Of a stretch of DNA of 64,000 nucleotides, positions 29,180 to 39,008 are shown piece by piece. Position 1 is the stretch's first letter. Every line of letters begins with the position of its first letter. Location: assembly GCF_001314875.1 (NCBI RefSeq), contig NZ_LJZS01000010.1, positions 62,001 to 126,000 on the forward strand, in the 5' to 3' direction. Origin of the DNA: Halomonas sp. HL-48. Lineage in GTDB: Bacteria > Pseudomonadota > Gammaproteobacteria > Pseudomonadales > Halomonadaceae. The notes beneath the pieces were generated by a model. The model searched no databases. It was not told where the DNA came from and worked only from the letters and a program-made list of their open reading frames with translations. The position numbers were made by a program, and so were the translations under genes.

Positions 29180-29199
29180 AATGAGAACTATTAGCACTA
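29180..29199. promoter_or_regulatory. Putative Fur box upstream of fhuC
   Basis: AATGAGAACTATTAGCACTA, shares ATGA-AA--ATTAGCACTA with the site at 27.5 kb. Confidence 0.45.
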
Positions 29200-29241
29200 G
29201 AATGGAACCATTGTCATTTAACCAATCGCCAGGAGTCATTC

Positions 29242-30009
29242 ATGTTCGAGGTCAAAGGCGCCACCTTTGAAATCAATGGCAAGCCGCTGCTTCAGCCTAT
29301 TGAGCATAACTTCCATGAAGGCAAGGTATACGGCCTGATTGGCCACAATGGCTCGGGCAAGTCGACCTTGATAAAACTCATGGCCCAGCAGCAGCCCACC
29401 AGCCAGGGAGAAATCTACTTTGACCAGCGCCCGTTGAGCGACTGGGGCAACCGCGAGTTCGCTCGCCAAGTCGCCTACCTGCCTCAACACCTGCCCAGTG
29501 CTGAAAGCCTGACCGGGCGTGAACTGGTTTCCTTTGGCCGCTATCCATGGCACGGCTTACTCGGGCGCCACACCCACAAAGACAAAGACGCCATTGACCG
29601 CGCCATTGCCCTCACCCACACAGAAGACTTCGCCGACCGCCTGGTCGATACGCTTTCCGGCGGCGAGCGCCAGCGGGTCTGGCTGGCCATGCTACTGGCG
29701 CAAGGCAGCCGTTTTCTGCTGCTGGATGAACCGCTCGCGGCGCTGGATATCGCCCACCAGATCGAAGTGTTGGCGCTGATTCGCAAGCTGTGCGATGAGC
29801 TAAACCTCGGGGTGATTATCGTGCTGCACGATGTCAACATGGCCTCGCGCTATTGCGATGAGCTGATGGCGTTGCACAGCGGCCACCTGCTGGCCTGCGG
29901 CTCCCCCAATGACATGATGTGCGATAGCACCCTGGAAGCGATTTACGGGCTCCCCATGCAGGTCATGAAGCACCCGAACGGGGAGCACAATATCGCCGTG
30001 GCGCAGTGA
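29242..30009 (+). CDS. fhuC: Iron-siderophore ABC transporter ATP-binding protein
   Basis: [58 protein letters not shown]. Confidence 0.92.
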   Translation: MFEVKGATFEINGKPLLQPIEHNFHEGKVYGLIGHNGSGKSTLIKLMAQQQPTSQGEIYFDQRPLSDWGNREFARQVAYLPQHLPSAESLTGRELVSFGRYPWHGLLGRHTHKDKDAIDRAIALTHTEDFADRLVDTLSGGERQRVWLAMLLAQGSRFLLLDEPLAALDIAHQIEVLALIRKLCDELNLGVIIVLHDVNMASRYCDELMALHSGHLLACGSPNDMMCDSTLEAIYGLPMQVMKHPNGEHNIAVAQ

Positions 30010-30229
30010 TATGCTGCTTTTTGGGGTGGTGCTGCTCAAAGCCGCCAGAGTGTCGTCGACGGCATAGCCCTACTGATTCTCAGCCGACTAAACAGGGCTG
30101 AAGGCTAGCAGCCGCGTCTCTTGCCAAAAGGCGTCATTCATATTGACTGGCAATCAGTAGCTTGACAGCAAGATAGCCTGAACCGAAACGCTATACCTTA
30201 GAGCTCTCTCAAATAACTGTCACGAAGCG

Positions 30230-31318
30230 CTATGTCAGGTGGTTATCCCAGCGGAGTTCCAGGCTGGCAAGCAGCTCGGGCGCTTCCGAGTCAGGCGTTA
30301 CCCGGTAGAGCCCGCCCTGGCCGGAGGAGACCAGAAAGCCGCCGTTGCCGTCGCAGCGGGCACCGGCGGCGTCGGGCAGTTCCAGGTTGGCAACAAGCTT
30401 GCCTTTGGCGGCATCCAGCAGCAGTACTTGGTTGCCGCGGGGTGCGGTTACCAGAACGTTTGCCGAAACACGGCTGAACGCGACGCTGGCGGTGTAATGG
30501 TGCAGGCTGGCGGTGATATCCTCAGGCAGCGCCAGCTCGGAGAAGCGCCCGGCGGCATCCAGGCGGCAAATCAGCGGATGGGTCTCCCACTCGGGGCCTT
30601 CGAACTGGTACCCGGCAATCACCGTGCCGTCTTCCGCCACGTCGAGATGACGGCAGCTGAGCTGGTGGTGCGAGGGTTCATGGCGGGCTAGAATTTCGCC
30701 GCTGTGGCGATCCATCAGCAGCAGCGCCGGGGCCATGGTGTCCAGATTGAGTTTTACCCGGCCATAGTCAGGGTGGGTCTGAATGCCGCCCAAGCCAATC
30801 ACCAGGGTGTCGCCGTCCGGCATCAGCCGCAGCTCGTGAGGGCCGATGCCGTCCAGTGGCATATCGCGCACATGGGCGTAGTCGTTGGCAGCGTCGTAAA
30901 CCCGCACCAGCCCGGCGCTGTCCTCCAGGCGGTTGGCGGTGACATACAGGTAGCGCCCGCTCAGATCAAACACGCCGTGGCCGTAGAAATGGTAGCCCTC
31001 CTCTGCCGCAATGGTGTGGGCGAGTTGGCGGCTGTCACCATCGATCACATGCATCCGCGTGCCGGGGCGGCGGGCAAACAGCACCGCCTGGCGGGAATCC
31101 GGCCGCAAGCAACCGCCGTGGCAGCGCTTGGGCACTTCGATCATAAAGCGGGCCTGCCCATCCAGCGCCACACCGGCGATAAAATGCCCGCCGCTGAGAT
31201 CATCCACCGCGCTATACAGCCAATCCAGCTCTTCACGGCCGGGCAGCGCCCAGCTCAGCGGCGTCAGCGTCATGGCCATGCTGCCCAATCCTACCTTGAG
31301 TACCTGGCGTCGGTGCAT
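30230..31318 (-). CDS. DUF1513 domain-containing protein (beta-propeller, secreted; Tat-like N-terminus)
   Basis: MHRRQVLKVGLGSMAMTL signal; PKRCHGGCLRPDSRQAVLFARRPGT; YFYGHGVFDLSGRYLYVTAN; next to imelysin genes. Confidence 0.8.
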   Translation of the reverse strand: MHRRQVLKVGLGSMAMTLTPLSWALPGREELDWLYSAVDDLSGGHFIAGVALDGQARFMIEVPKRCHGGCLRPDSRQAVLFARRPGTRMHVIDGDSRQLAHTIAAEEGYHFYGHGVFDLSGRYLYVTANRLEDSAGLVRVYDAANDYAHVRDMPLDGIGPHELRLMPDGDTLVIGLGGIQTHPDYGRVKLNLDTMAPALLLMDRHSGEILARHEPSHHQLSCRHLDVAEDGTVIAGYQFEGPEWETHPLICRLDAAGRFSELALPEDITASLHHYTASVAFSRVSANVLVTAPRGNQVLLLDAAKGKLVANLELPDAAGARCDGNGGFLVSSGQGGLYRVTPDSEAPELLASLELRWDNHLT

Positions 31319-31321
31319 GGC

Positions 31322-32347
31322 TCAATCCCCGTCGCTGGAATTGAAGCCGCGCACCAGCCCCAGTTCAGCGGCTATCTCGTTACCCAGCAGGTGGCGTAGC
31401 TGGCTGATGTCGAGGTAGAGCGACTGCAGGCCGCGAAATGCCTCATCGTCTTCAAGGGAGGGCACCAAGCCCGGCGGCAGCTCGCGGGCCTGGGCGAGCG
31501 TCTTGTCGAGCTGGTCACGGAACGCCTCGGCGAGGGGCAGCGCATCGGCCTCGCGCAGCAGCGCGGTGAGGCCCGGCAAGAAGCCGGTACGCAGACCCTC
31601 CAGGCTACTCGCTACCAAACGAACCGATTGTTCACTGCGCCACGCTTCGGCCAGGTAGCCGTTGGCAGAAGCGCCTTTGAGGCCCATGGGCTCACCGAGG
31701 CGTTTGTCTTCGAGCTGCTCAAGGGTCTGGATGGCGCTGGCCAGGGTAGTTTCGGTGTAGTCAGAAGTTTCAATATAGTGCTCACCAAAGGCCTGCCAGT
31801 CGCGATGCAGCGCGTTTGTGGTATCCGCGAGATGCGTCGTGATGGCCTGCATCAAGTCGCAGGCGGCAGGATCGCTAAGGGCCTGCTCGCCCATGGCATC
31901 GTCATAGAGCAAGTACTCAAGGGCGGGGAAGCCTTGGATCGCTACGCTGTCAGCGGCGATATCCTGGGCATTCGGCGCGTCAGCTGCTTGCAGCCATCCG
32001 CCCACTTTGCGGCCCACCAGGTTTTTACGATCCGGCCAGAACTGCAGCTGCCAGCCCCGGCTGTTCTGCTCCACCGGGCCGAACTGGATAAAGCGCACTG
32101 CCTGCCAGGCTTGATAGGCACTCAGCCAGTCGTTTTCCAGCCGCTGCCTGTGCGACTCATCGGGGGCTTGGCAAAAGCGCGCGGCGCTAGTCTCCAGGCG
32201 CTCGGAGGCGGCACTCAGCTCGGCGTACTGCAGCTCCACCGCGCCGTGCCACATATCCCGCGGCGTGGGAGCGTCCGAAGCAAAAGAGAACGGCGCGGCC
32301 AATAGCGTACAGGCCAGCACCCCCAACCGTCGAAACGCAGCCATCAT
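31322..32347 (-). CDS. Imelysin family iron-regulated protein
   Basis: Signal peptide; QAWQAVRFIQFGPV, GFPALEYLLYDD (GxHxxE-like region). Confidence 0.85.
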   Translation of the reverse strand: MMAAFRRLGVLACTLLAAPFSFASDAPTPRDMWHGAVELQYAELSAASERLETSAARFCQAPDESHRQRLENDWLSAYQAWQAVRFIQFGPVEQNSRGWQLQFWPDRKNLVGRKVGGWLQAADAPNAQDIAADSVAIQGFPALEYLLYDDAMGEQALSDPAACDLMQAITTHLADTTNALHRDWQAFGEHYIETSDYTETTLASAIQTLEQLEDKRLGEPMGLKGASANGYLAEAWRSEQSVRLVASSLEGLRTGFLPGLTALLREADALPLAEAFRDQLDKTLAQARELPPGLVPSLEDDEAFRGLQSLYLDISQLRHLLGNEIAAELGLVRGFNSSDGD

Positions 32348-32390
32348 CTAAACTCCTTGGCAATCAAACCTTTCAACCTTTCAACGACCC

Positions 32391-33824
32391 TTACAGGGAT
32401 TCAAGAAAACGAATGAGCTCAGCACGCTGATCCTCAGGCAAGTCACGATAGCCCTGTGCGGCCGCTTCCGCCTCTCCGCCGTGCCAGAGAATCGCCTCTT
32501 CCAGGGTACGGGCGCGGCCGTCGTGGAGAAAGCCCGCCCGGGGGTTAACCGTCTGTGCAAGGCCGATACCCCACAGCGGCGGGGTTCGCCATTCGCGGCC
32601 GTCGGCCTGGAACTCACTGCGATGATCCGCCAGAGCGTCGCCCATATCGTGCAACAACAGGTCGCTATAAGGCCATATGATCTGATCCGCTAGCGCCGGG
32701 CGTTCGGCATCCGAAGCGGTGCGATGGCGCGGCGTGTGGCAGCTGGCGCATCCCAGGGTATTGAACCGTTCGGCACCCTGCTTAACCGCCGGGTCGTCCA
32801 TGTTACGGCGCATCGGCACCGCCAGGCTGGAGGCGTAGAAAGTCACGAAGTCGGCCACATCGTCGCTGACCTCCGGTGTTCCGCCATCGGGAAAGTCATC
32901 GCAGCCCTGGCTCGCCATGCAGTCGGTTTGCGGCACCAGGCTGGACGTCAGCCCCATATCGCCAGCAAAGGCGTGCATGCCCTGCTGTTCGATGCTGGGC
33001 TCGCCGGCTTTCCAGCCGAAGCGCCCCATAACGGTGCTGCCCGTACGCAGATCCCAGACCTGATTGGCACGCCCGGAAATACGGTCGCCATCGGCGTCGT
33101 CAGGGTCGGCGGCGGCCAGCAGATCGGCTTCGGGAATCGCCGCCAGCAGCCCCAGACCAATCATCGGCGGCGCCAGCCGGGGCGAGATCTGCAGATCCTC
33201 AGGCAGCTCGCCGTAGGCGGGCTCGGCAATCGAGTAAAGCGGCTCCTGTAGGGTAACGCCCGTGCTATCGGCAAACGTCACCTCCCGAGGACGATACTCG
33301 ATCAGCATCCTGGCCTCCGGTTCGGCTCCGCCGATGGCCGCCGTTTGTAGCTGTAGGCCGTAGTTGGGCACGGGGAGCGCGCCGCGCTGCTCCAGAACCT
33401 TGGGCTCTGCTTGCTGAGCAGGCAGCGAAAGGCGCAGAAAAAGCGCAATGGGACTCTCGTCACCTGTCGGTGGGTGTCCCCGACCATCTTTTATGTGACA
33501 GCCCTGGCAGCTATTGGTATTGAGCAGCGGCCCCAGACCATCGCGCGCCTCAGTGCTGGCGGGGGCCGCCACCCAAGGGTTACGGAAGAAGCTGTTGCCG
33601 ACGCTGAAATCCAGCCGCTTGGTCATCGACATATTACCCAGCGGCAGCGAATAGGCGTTATGGTCGAACTGCTCCACCGACCCATCGCCGCCGCTCATGG
33701 GCGTCGTTTGGATGGGGTAATTCTGGGCTGGTGACTCGGCAGCCTGCGCAGGCATTGCCATCAGAGCCAACAGAAGACCGTTTAGCGAACACCGGCTTAA
33801 CGAGACACGGAATAAGCGGTACAT
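32391..33824 (-). CDS. Di-heme oxidoreductase (DUF1111/thiol oxidoreductase-like)
   Basis: CxxCH motifs CQGCH and CASCH; GWKAGEPSIEQQGMHAFAGDMGLTS; AFLHDGRARTLEEAILWHGGEA-type motif. Confidence 0.9.
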   Translation of the reverse strand: MYRLFRVSLSRCSLNGLLLALMAMPAQAAESPAQNYPIQTTPMSGGDGSVEQFDHNAYSLPLGNMSMTKRLDFSVGNSFFRNPWVAAPASTEARDGLGPLLNTNSCQGCHIKDGRGHPPTGDESPIALFLRLSLPAQQAEPKVLEQRGALPVPNYGLQLQTAAIGGAEPEARMLIEYRPREVTFADSTGVTLQEPLYSIAEPAYGELPEDLQISPRLAPPMIGLGLLAAIPEADLLAAADPDDADGDRISGRANQVWDLRTGSTVMGRFGWKAGEPSIEQQGMHAFAGDMGLTSSLVPQTDCMASQGCDDFPDGGTPEVSDDVADFVTFYASSLAVPMRRNMDDPAVKQGAERFNTLGCASCHTPRHRTASDAERPALADQIIWPYSDLLLHDMGDALADHRSEFQADGREWRTPPLWGIGLAQTVNPRAGFLHDGRARTLEEAILWHGGEAEAAAQGYRDLPEDQRAELIRFLESL

Positions 33825-33917
33825 GGTGATACCTTGAGACGGATGGCACGTGACACGAAGCACAAAAGCCGCACGGTGACGAGGCAACCGGCGGCTCGTG
33901 GGCATCAATAGGTTGCG

Positions 33918-35198
33918 TTAAAATTGATGGCCTGCGTCATCCGGTTGCAGCGACGTCACACCCAGCTCGCCCGCGGCCTGCTCGATGGATCCCGTTTGTA
34001 CCACCAGGGTGAGTATCGCGTCGTTGATCAATTCGCTGCCCTGCTCGTTACCAGGGGCAATCATCATATCGAAGGCCATTGGCGAGCTTTCCGCCTCGGC
34101 CGCCTGCTTGATCGCATCGAGGCGCGCCATCGTGGCGTCAAGCTGCTGAGCAAGGGTATCGGCAAGCTCGCTATCGTCCTGAGCCAATAGGTCTTGCAGC
34201 GAAGGCCCCTCGACCACGCTGCCGTCAAGGCGCTGGTAGGTGCCGGTGAATATATTCTGAATACCCTGACCGTTGTAGTAGTGGGAATTGTGAGTGTTGT
34301 CGCTGAAGCAGTCGTGCTCATCCTCGAACGAATTGGCTTCCAGCGCCACCTTCAAGCGCTCGCCTGCCAGCTCGCCAAGCGACAACGAGCCCATGCCGAA
34401 CAGCATGCGACGCAGGCCTTCCTGATCGCTCTCCGCCAGCAGTTCCTGACGATAGTTACCCTCGGTTTCCGGCGCCCACTGGGCCACCATCCACTCAAGG
34501 TCGTCGACTAACAGATCGGATACCGCGTCCAGGTAAGTGCGACGACGGTCGCAGTGGCCATGGGTGCAGTCGTCGCCGGTCTGAAAATCACTTGCCGGTC
34601 GCTCGCCGCTGCCCGCCTCGAAGCCGTTTAGATCCTGCCCCCAGAGCAGAAACTCGATGGCGTGATAACCGCTGGCGACGTTAGCTTCCGAGCCGCCGAT
34701 TTCATTCAGGTCGGCGAGGAGTTCTGGGGTGATCTCGCTGACGTCCAGGCTCTCACCCCCAACTGTGATTTGCTCGTTGGCGATGATATTGGCGGTGGCG
34801 CCTTCGTTACCCAGCTCATGCTGGTAGTCGTCGCCTTCCACATAATCGATCATGCCCTCATCCAGGGGCCAGGCGTTTAGCTGGCCTTCCCAGTCGTCGA
34901 CCACGGCATTGCCAAAGCGGAATACTTCGCTCTGCTGATAAGGCACCCGCGCCTGCAGCCAGGCTTGCCTGGCGGCTTGCAGCGTGTCGGCACTGGGGTT
35001 GGCGAGCAATTCGTCGATACGCTCGTTCAACACCTCGGCGGCGTTGAGCGCATCGGCGTAATTGGCATGGGCCAGATCGGCGTAGTGGTGCACGACAGCC
35101 TCGGCGTTGATCGAGTCGCTGGCATTCACGGCGAAAGGCATCAGGGCGCTAAGCGCAACGATGCCGACCAGAGGGCGACGAAGCGTAATGGCGGGCAT
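33918..35198 (-). CDS. Imelysin family protein (IrpA-like)
   Basis: Signal peptide; ARVPYQQSEVFRFGN; GYHAIEFLLWGQDLNG; CSFSDN/HNSHYYNGQGIQN region. Confidence 0.9.
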   Translation of the reverse strand: MPAITLRRPLVGIVALSALMPFAVNASDSINAEAVVHHYADLAHANYADALNAAEVLNERIDELLANPSADTLQAARQAWLQARVPYQQSEVFRFGNAVVDDWEGQLNAWPLDEGMIDYVEGDDYQHELGNEGATANIIANEQITVGGESLDVSEITPELLADLNEIGGSEANVASGYHAIEFLLWGQDLNGFEAGSGERPASDFQTGDDCTHGHCDRRRTYLDAVSDLLVDDLEWMVAQWAPETEGNYRQELLAESDQEGLRRMLFGMGSLSLGELAGERLKVALEANSFEDEHDCFSDNTHNSHYYNGQGIQNIFTGTYQRLDGSVVEGPSLQDLLAQDDSELADTLAQQLDATMARLDAIKQAAEAESSPMAFDMMIAPGNEQGSELINDAILTLVVQTGSIEQAAGELGVTSLQPDDAGHQF

Positions 35199-35396
35199 GG
35201 CAGTGTCCTTTAGGCGATAACGTGACAGAAGGTCCGCAAAAGGTACTTATGCAAAGAGGTCTGCCGTACCTTTGACTGGAATGTAATTCATTGCTTTTTG
35301 ATATTCAATCTTATTTATAGCCTGATCACGGCCGCCTATTTGTCTAATCTTGCCTTTTTGCTTAACGTCACGGCTTCATGCCTTGGGAACACCGTC

Positions 35397-36266
35397 ATGC
35401 TGGATTACAAATTACTCAAAGCGCTGGCAACCGTGGTGGAATGCGGGGGGTTCGAACGCGCCGGCGACGTGCTGGGACTGTCGCAGTCGGCCGTTTCGCA
35501 ACGGGTCAAAGCCCTCGAAGTCCGTCTTGGGCAGCCCGTGCTGATCCGCCATCCTCATTTGGCGCCCACGCCGGCGGGGCAGCGGCTGTTGACGCACTAC
35601 CAGCAGGTTCAACTCCTTGAACGCGACTTGCGCGGCTCGCTTCCCACCCTGGACGACTCGGCACCCCGCCTGCGGATTGCGATCAATGCCGATAGCGTCG
35701 TGACCTGGTGGGCCGATGCCATCGCCGATATCTGCCAGGCCGAAGGGCTGTTGCTTGACCTGGTGATCGAAGATCAGGACGTCGGTCTCAAGCGCCTCCG
35801 CGATGGCGATGTCGCAGCATGCCTGTGCGCGACGCCTCATCCTATCGCCGGCGCGCGTTGCCTGGCATTGGGCGACATGCATTACCACCCGCTTGCTTCG
35901 CCCGACTACGTGGCGCGCCACTTTCCCCATGGCCCCAGCGCAGACGCTTTCCTTCAAGCACCCGCCATTGTCTATGGCCCACACGACCAGCTGCAGCACC
36001 AGTTTCTTGCCCAGTGTGGCTATCATGGCCGCTTCCCCTATCACTTATGCCCCTCATCGGAGGGCTTTATTCGCCTGGCAGCGGCGGGCATCGGCTACGG
36101 CATGATGCCGCAGTTACAGACCCATGCGCTGATGCAAAGCGGCCAACTGGTCAGCATTGCGCCCGGGCAGACCCTGAGTGTTCCGCTCTATTGGCATTAC
36201 TGGCGGCATAGCGGCAATCTGGTCGAGCGATTGACCGAGCGGCTGGCACAGGTCGCCTTGATTTAG
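35397..36266 (+). CDS. argP: LysR regulator, ArgP/IciA family
   Basis: MLDYKLLKALATVVECGGFERAGDVLGLSQSAVSQRVKALEVRLGQPVLIR. Confidence 0.85.
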   Translation: MLDYKLLKALATVVECGGFERAGDVLGLSQSAVSQRVKALEVRLGQPVLIRHPHLAPTPAGQRLLTHYQQVQLLERDLRGSLPTLDDSAPRLRIAINADSVVTWWADAIADICQAEGLLLDLVIEDQDVGLKRLRDGDVAACLCATPHPIAGARCLALGDMHYHPLASPDYVARHFPHGPSADAFLQAPAIVYGPHDQLQHQFLAQCGYHGRFPYHLCPSSEGFIRLAAAGIGYGMMPQLQTHALMQSGQLVSIAPGQTLSVPLYWHYWRHSGNLVERLTERLAQVALI

Positions 36267-36540
36267 ATCATGCATTTTTCCAATGCCACCGCCGAAACCC
36301 TCCTACACTTTCACTTATCATCACTTGCACAAGCCGGGTAGTCGGGAATAGCTGAATTACCGTTGACCTATTACGTGTCATCAGAACGACGTAAATGCCA
36401 GAGTTAACTAAGTAGCCTTTACATTCATCACACGCGGGCGAAGCGCGTGCGATAGCCAGGATGACAAGTCCCGACAGCGGTAATGGCCTTTAGGGAAGGG
36501 GCCACGGGGGGGAGAGAAAAACATAACCAAAGCGACCTCT

Positions 36541-38343
36541 ATGCAGGCTTCTTGCTTATCTAACAACCTATACGCTCGCATCCTACTGTTGCTGGTGGGA
36601 TGCCTGCTGTGCTTGCAGGAAGCGACCGCATCGCTTTCGATTTCGCCGGAAAAATCGCGCTACTCGCTTACCCCCCATACCCAGTTTCTGCACAGCGACG
36701 AACCGCTGACGCTTGAAGAGCTTCTGACACGCGCCCCTGCGTTTACCCAGGCTCATGACAAAAGTGACCTGAACTTTGGCTACACGCCCAACGAGGTATG
36801 GCTGCGTACCCAGATTGAAAACCCTACCCAGCATTCCAGAGACTGGATTGTCGAATTTGAATACCCTTTCCTGGATCGCGTCACGCTGCATGTATTGCGC
36901 GAGCATTTCAGCGAACAAATGACCAGCGGCAGCGCCGTGCCGAAATCCCAACGCGAACTTGCCCATCGCCAACCGGTGTTCCCGCTGACGCTCGCGCCCG
37001 GTGAAACGGTCACGCTGTATGCGCGCATTGACGCGGCGGGCAGCAAAATGCTCAACGCCAATCTGCTTTCAGACCAGGCCTTCTACACGCAGAACGATCG
37101 CCATAACTTCTGGCTGGCGACCTATTTCGGCATGCTCCTCGCGCTTGGCCTTTACAACTTCATGCTGTTTTTCGGCCTCAAAGAACGCGTATTCCTGTAT
37201 TACTCGCTGTTTGCGCTCGGCTTTACCGTTGCCATCCTGACGTTCAATGGGATCGGTACGCTGATGTTCTGGAGCATCCTCGGCGACAACACCGCGCGGC
37301 TGGTCGCTATCGGGTTCACCTTTGCCTCCACCATGGGCACCCTGTTCGCCCAGAGCTTTCTCAACACGCGCCAGTTCACGCCCCGCTGGCATCGCGCGCT
37401 GAGTTTTTTTCGCACTTACTGCGCCACGGCCCTCCTCGCGACGCTGATACTGCCCATTCAACCCGCCCTTAGGCTGATGGACGTCACCGGCTTCATGGCG
37501 GCGCTGCTGATGCTGGTCTGCGGGGCATACTGCGTGTCACGACGCGTACCCAGCGCCCGGCTGTTCGTGCTGGCATGGTCGCTTTTTCTGGTCGGCGCCT
37601 GCGTCTTTGCGTTGCGCAATCTGGGCGTCTTGCCCGCCAATTTCATTACCCTGCACGGCATACAGATTGGCTCGGCGCTGGAAATGCTGTTGCTGTCGTT
37701 TGCCCTGGCCGCCCGCTTCAATAAGCTCAAACGGCAAAAGGAGCGCGCTCAGGCGGAAATGTTGATGACGCTCAAACGCCAGGAAGCCGTGCTGGAACAG
37801 AAAGTGGCCGACCGAACCAGGGCGCTCGAGCAACTGGCCAGTCGCGATGTATTGACGGGGCTATTGAACCGCAACGGCTTGACCGATTGCGCCAAGAAAG
37901 CCCTCCGGCGCAGTCAGCAGACCGGCCAGCCGGTGGCGCTTTTCATGCTGGATCTGGACCGCTTTAAACCGATCAATGACCAGTTTGGGCACGAGGCAGG
38001 TGACTTTGTGCTCCAACAGGTTGCCAGGCGTATCGACCACCTGGCGCGCGCCCACGATCACGCCGCCCGCTTTGGCGGCGATGAGTTCATTCTGCTGATC
38101 GAGGGTATTGACGATCGCAACACGCTCAATGACATTCGCCACCGCCTGAATTCAGCGATACGCGCGCCCATCAAGTTGCCCTGCGGCGAGCTGGTCAGCG
38201 TCGAAGTCAGTATCGGGATGAGCGTCAGCCACGCTGACGGCAAAAACCTCGAGTGTTTGATGCGCGAAGCCGACGGTCAGATGTACGACGTGAAAGCGCG
38301 CCAAGCCGACAGCGATGTGCGCTACGGCTCGGCGCCATCCTAG
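36541..38343 (+). CDS. 7TMR-DISM diguanylate cyclase (GGDEF)
   Basis: Extracellular 7TMR-DISMED2-like and 7TM region; ARFGGDEFILLIEG. Confidence 0.92.
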   Translation: MQASCLSNNLYARILLLLVGCLLCLQEATASLSISPEKSRYSLTPHTQFLHSDEPLTLEELLTRAPAFTQAHDKSDLNFGYTPNEVWLRTQIENPTQHSRDWIVEFEYPFLDRVTLHVLREHFSEQMTSGSAVPKSQRELAHRQPVFPLTLAPGETVTLYARIDAAGSKMLNANLLSDQAFYTQNDRHNFWLATYFGMLLALGLYNFMLFFGLKERVFLYYSLFALGFTVAILTFNGIGTLMFWSILGDNTARLVAIGFTFASTMGTLFAQSFLNTRQFTPRWHRALSFFRTYCATALLATLILPIQPALRLMDVTGFMAALLMLVCGAYCVSRRVPSARLFVLAWSLFLVGACVFALRNLGVLPANFITLHGIQIGSALEMLLLSFALAARFNKLKRQKERAQAEMLMTLKRQEAVLEQKVADRTRALEQLASRDVLTGLLNRNGLTDCAKKALRRSQQTGQPVALFMLDLDRFKPINDQFGHEAGDFVLQQVARRIDHLARAHDHAARFGGDEFILLIEGIDDRNTLNDIRHRLNSAIRAPIKLPCGELVSVEVSIGMSVSHADGKNLECLMREADGQMYDVKARQADSDVRYGSAPS

Positions 38344-38346
38344 GGC

Positions 38347-38904
38347 CTAATCGAACAGACTCATTCGCGTCATCACGTGATCACGCTTGATGCGCCAGTG
38401 ATAAAGCGCCCCAAGCACATGCAGCGTGATCAGTACGACAATTGCCCAGCCAAGCCAGCCGTGCCAGATGAAGAGTCGCTCTGACAGCGCCGGGTGCTCA
38501 CCGATGAAGCCAGGCAAATGCCACTTGAAGAACTCCACGGGGAAGCCACCGCTGGCCGTTGCTGCCCAGCCAAGCAGCGGCATTACCACCAGCGCCGCAT
38601 AGAGCAGATGATGCACGCTGGTACTGACGATGCGCTCGAAGGCGTTGAGGGGCGGATCATGGTCGGGCACGACAAACGCCACCCGGGTGATGATACGCAG
38701 CGTCATCAGCAACAGTATCGTCACTCCCAGGGTCTTGTGGCTGGTATAGAGCAGATTGGTGAGCCCTGTTCCGATCAGCGAAACCGTTCGCTCAAAGCCC
38801 AGAAAACCCAGCGTCAAACCGCTCGCCAGTGACAGCAGCGCAGCCCCCGCCACCAGCCAGTGAAGTACCCGGTGCGGGTAAATATAGTGGTCCAACTCAT
38901 GCAT
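38347..38904 (-). CDS. Cytochrome b561 family protein
   Basis: RVLHWLVAGAALLSLASGL, HKTLGVTILLLMTLRIITR, HGWLGWAIVVLITLHVLGALYHW. Confidence 0.9.
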   Translation of the reverse strand: MHELDHYIYPHRVLHWLVAGAALLSLASGLTLGFLGFERTVSLIGTGLTNLLYTSHKTLGVTILLLMTLRIITRVAFVVPDHDPPLNAFERIVSTSVHHLLYAALVVMPLLGWAATASGGFPVEFFKWHLPGFIGEHPALSERLFIWHGWLGWAIVVLITLHVLGALYHWRIKRDHVMTRMSLFD

Positions 38905-39008
38905 GCCCTGCTCCTTTCGCCCGCTCAAAAATCGCTTATGTGAGCTTAGTTTAGCCATTTCCAGCCGGCTTCGCCGATAAAGCCGTCCGTCATCGTCAAC
39001 GCTTGGCG

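Noticed and set aside
30704-32305. Plus-strand ORFs 30704..31399 and 31628..32305
   Set aside because: Shadow ORFs opposite the DUF1513 and imelysin genes.
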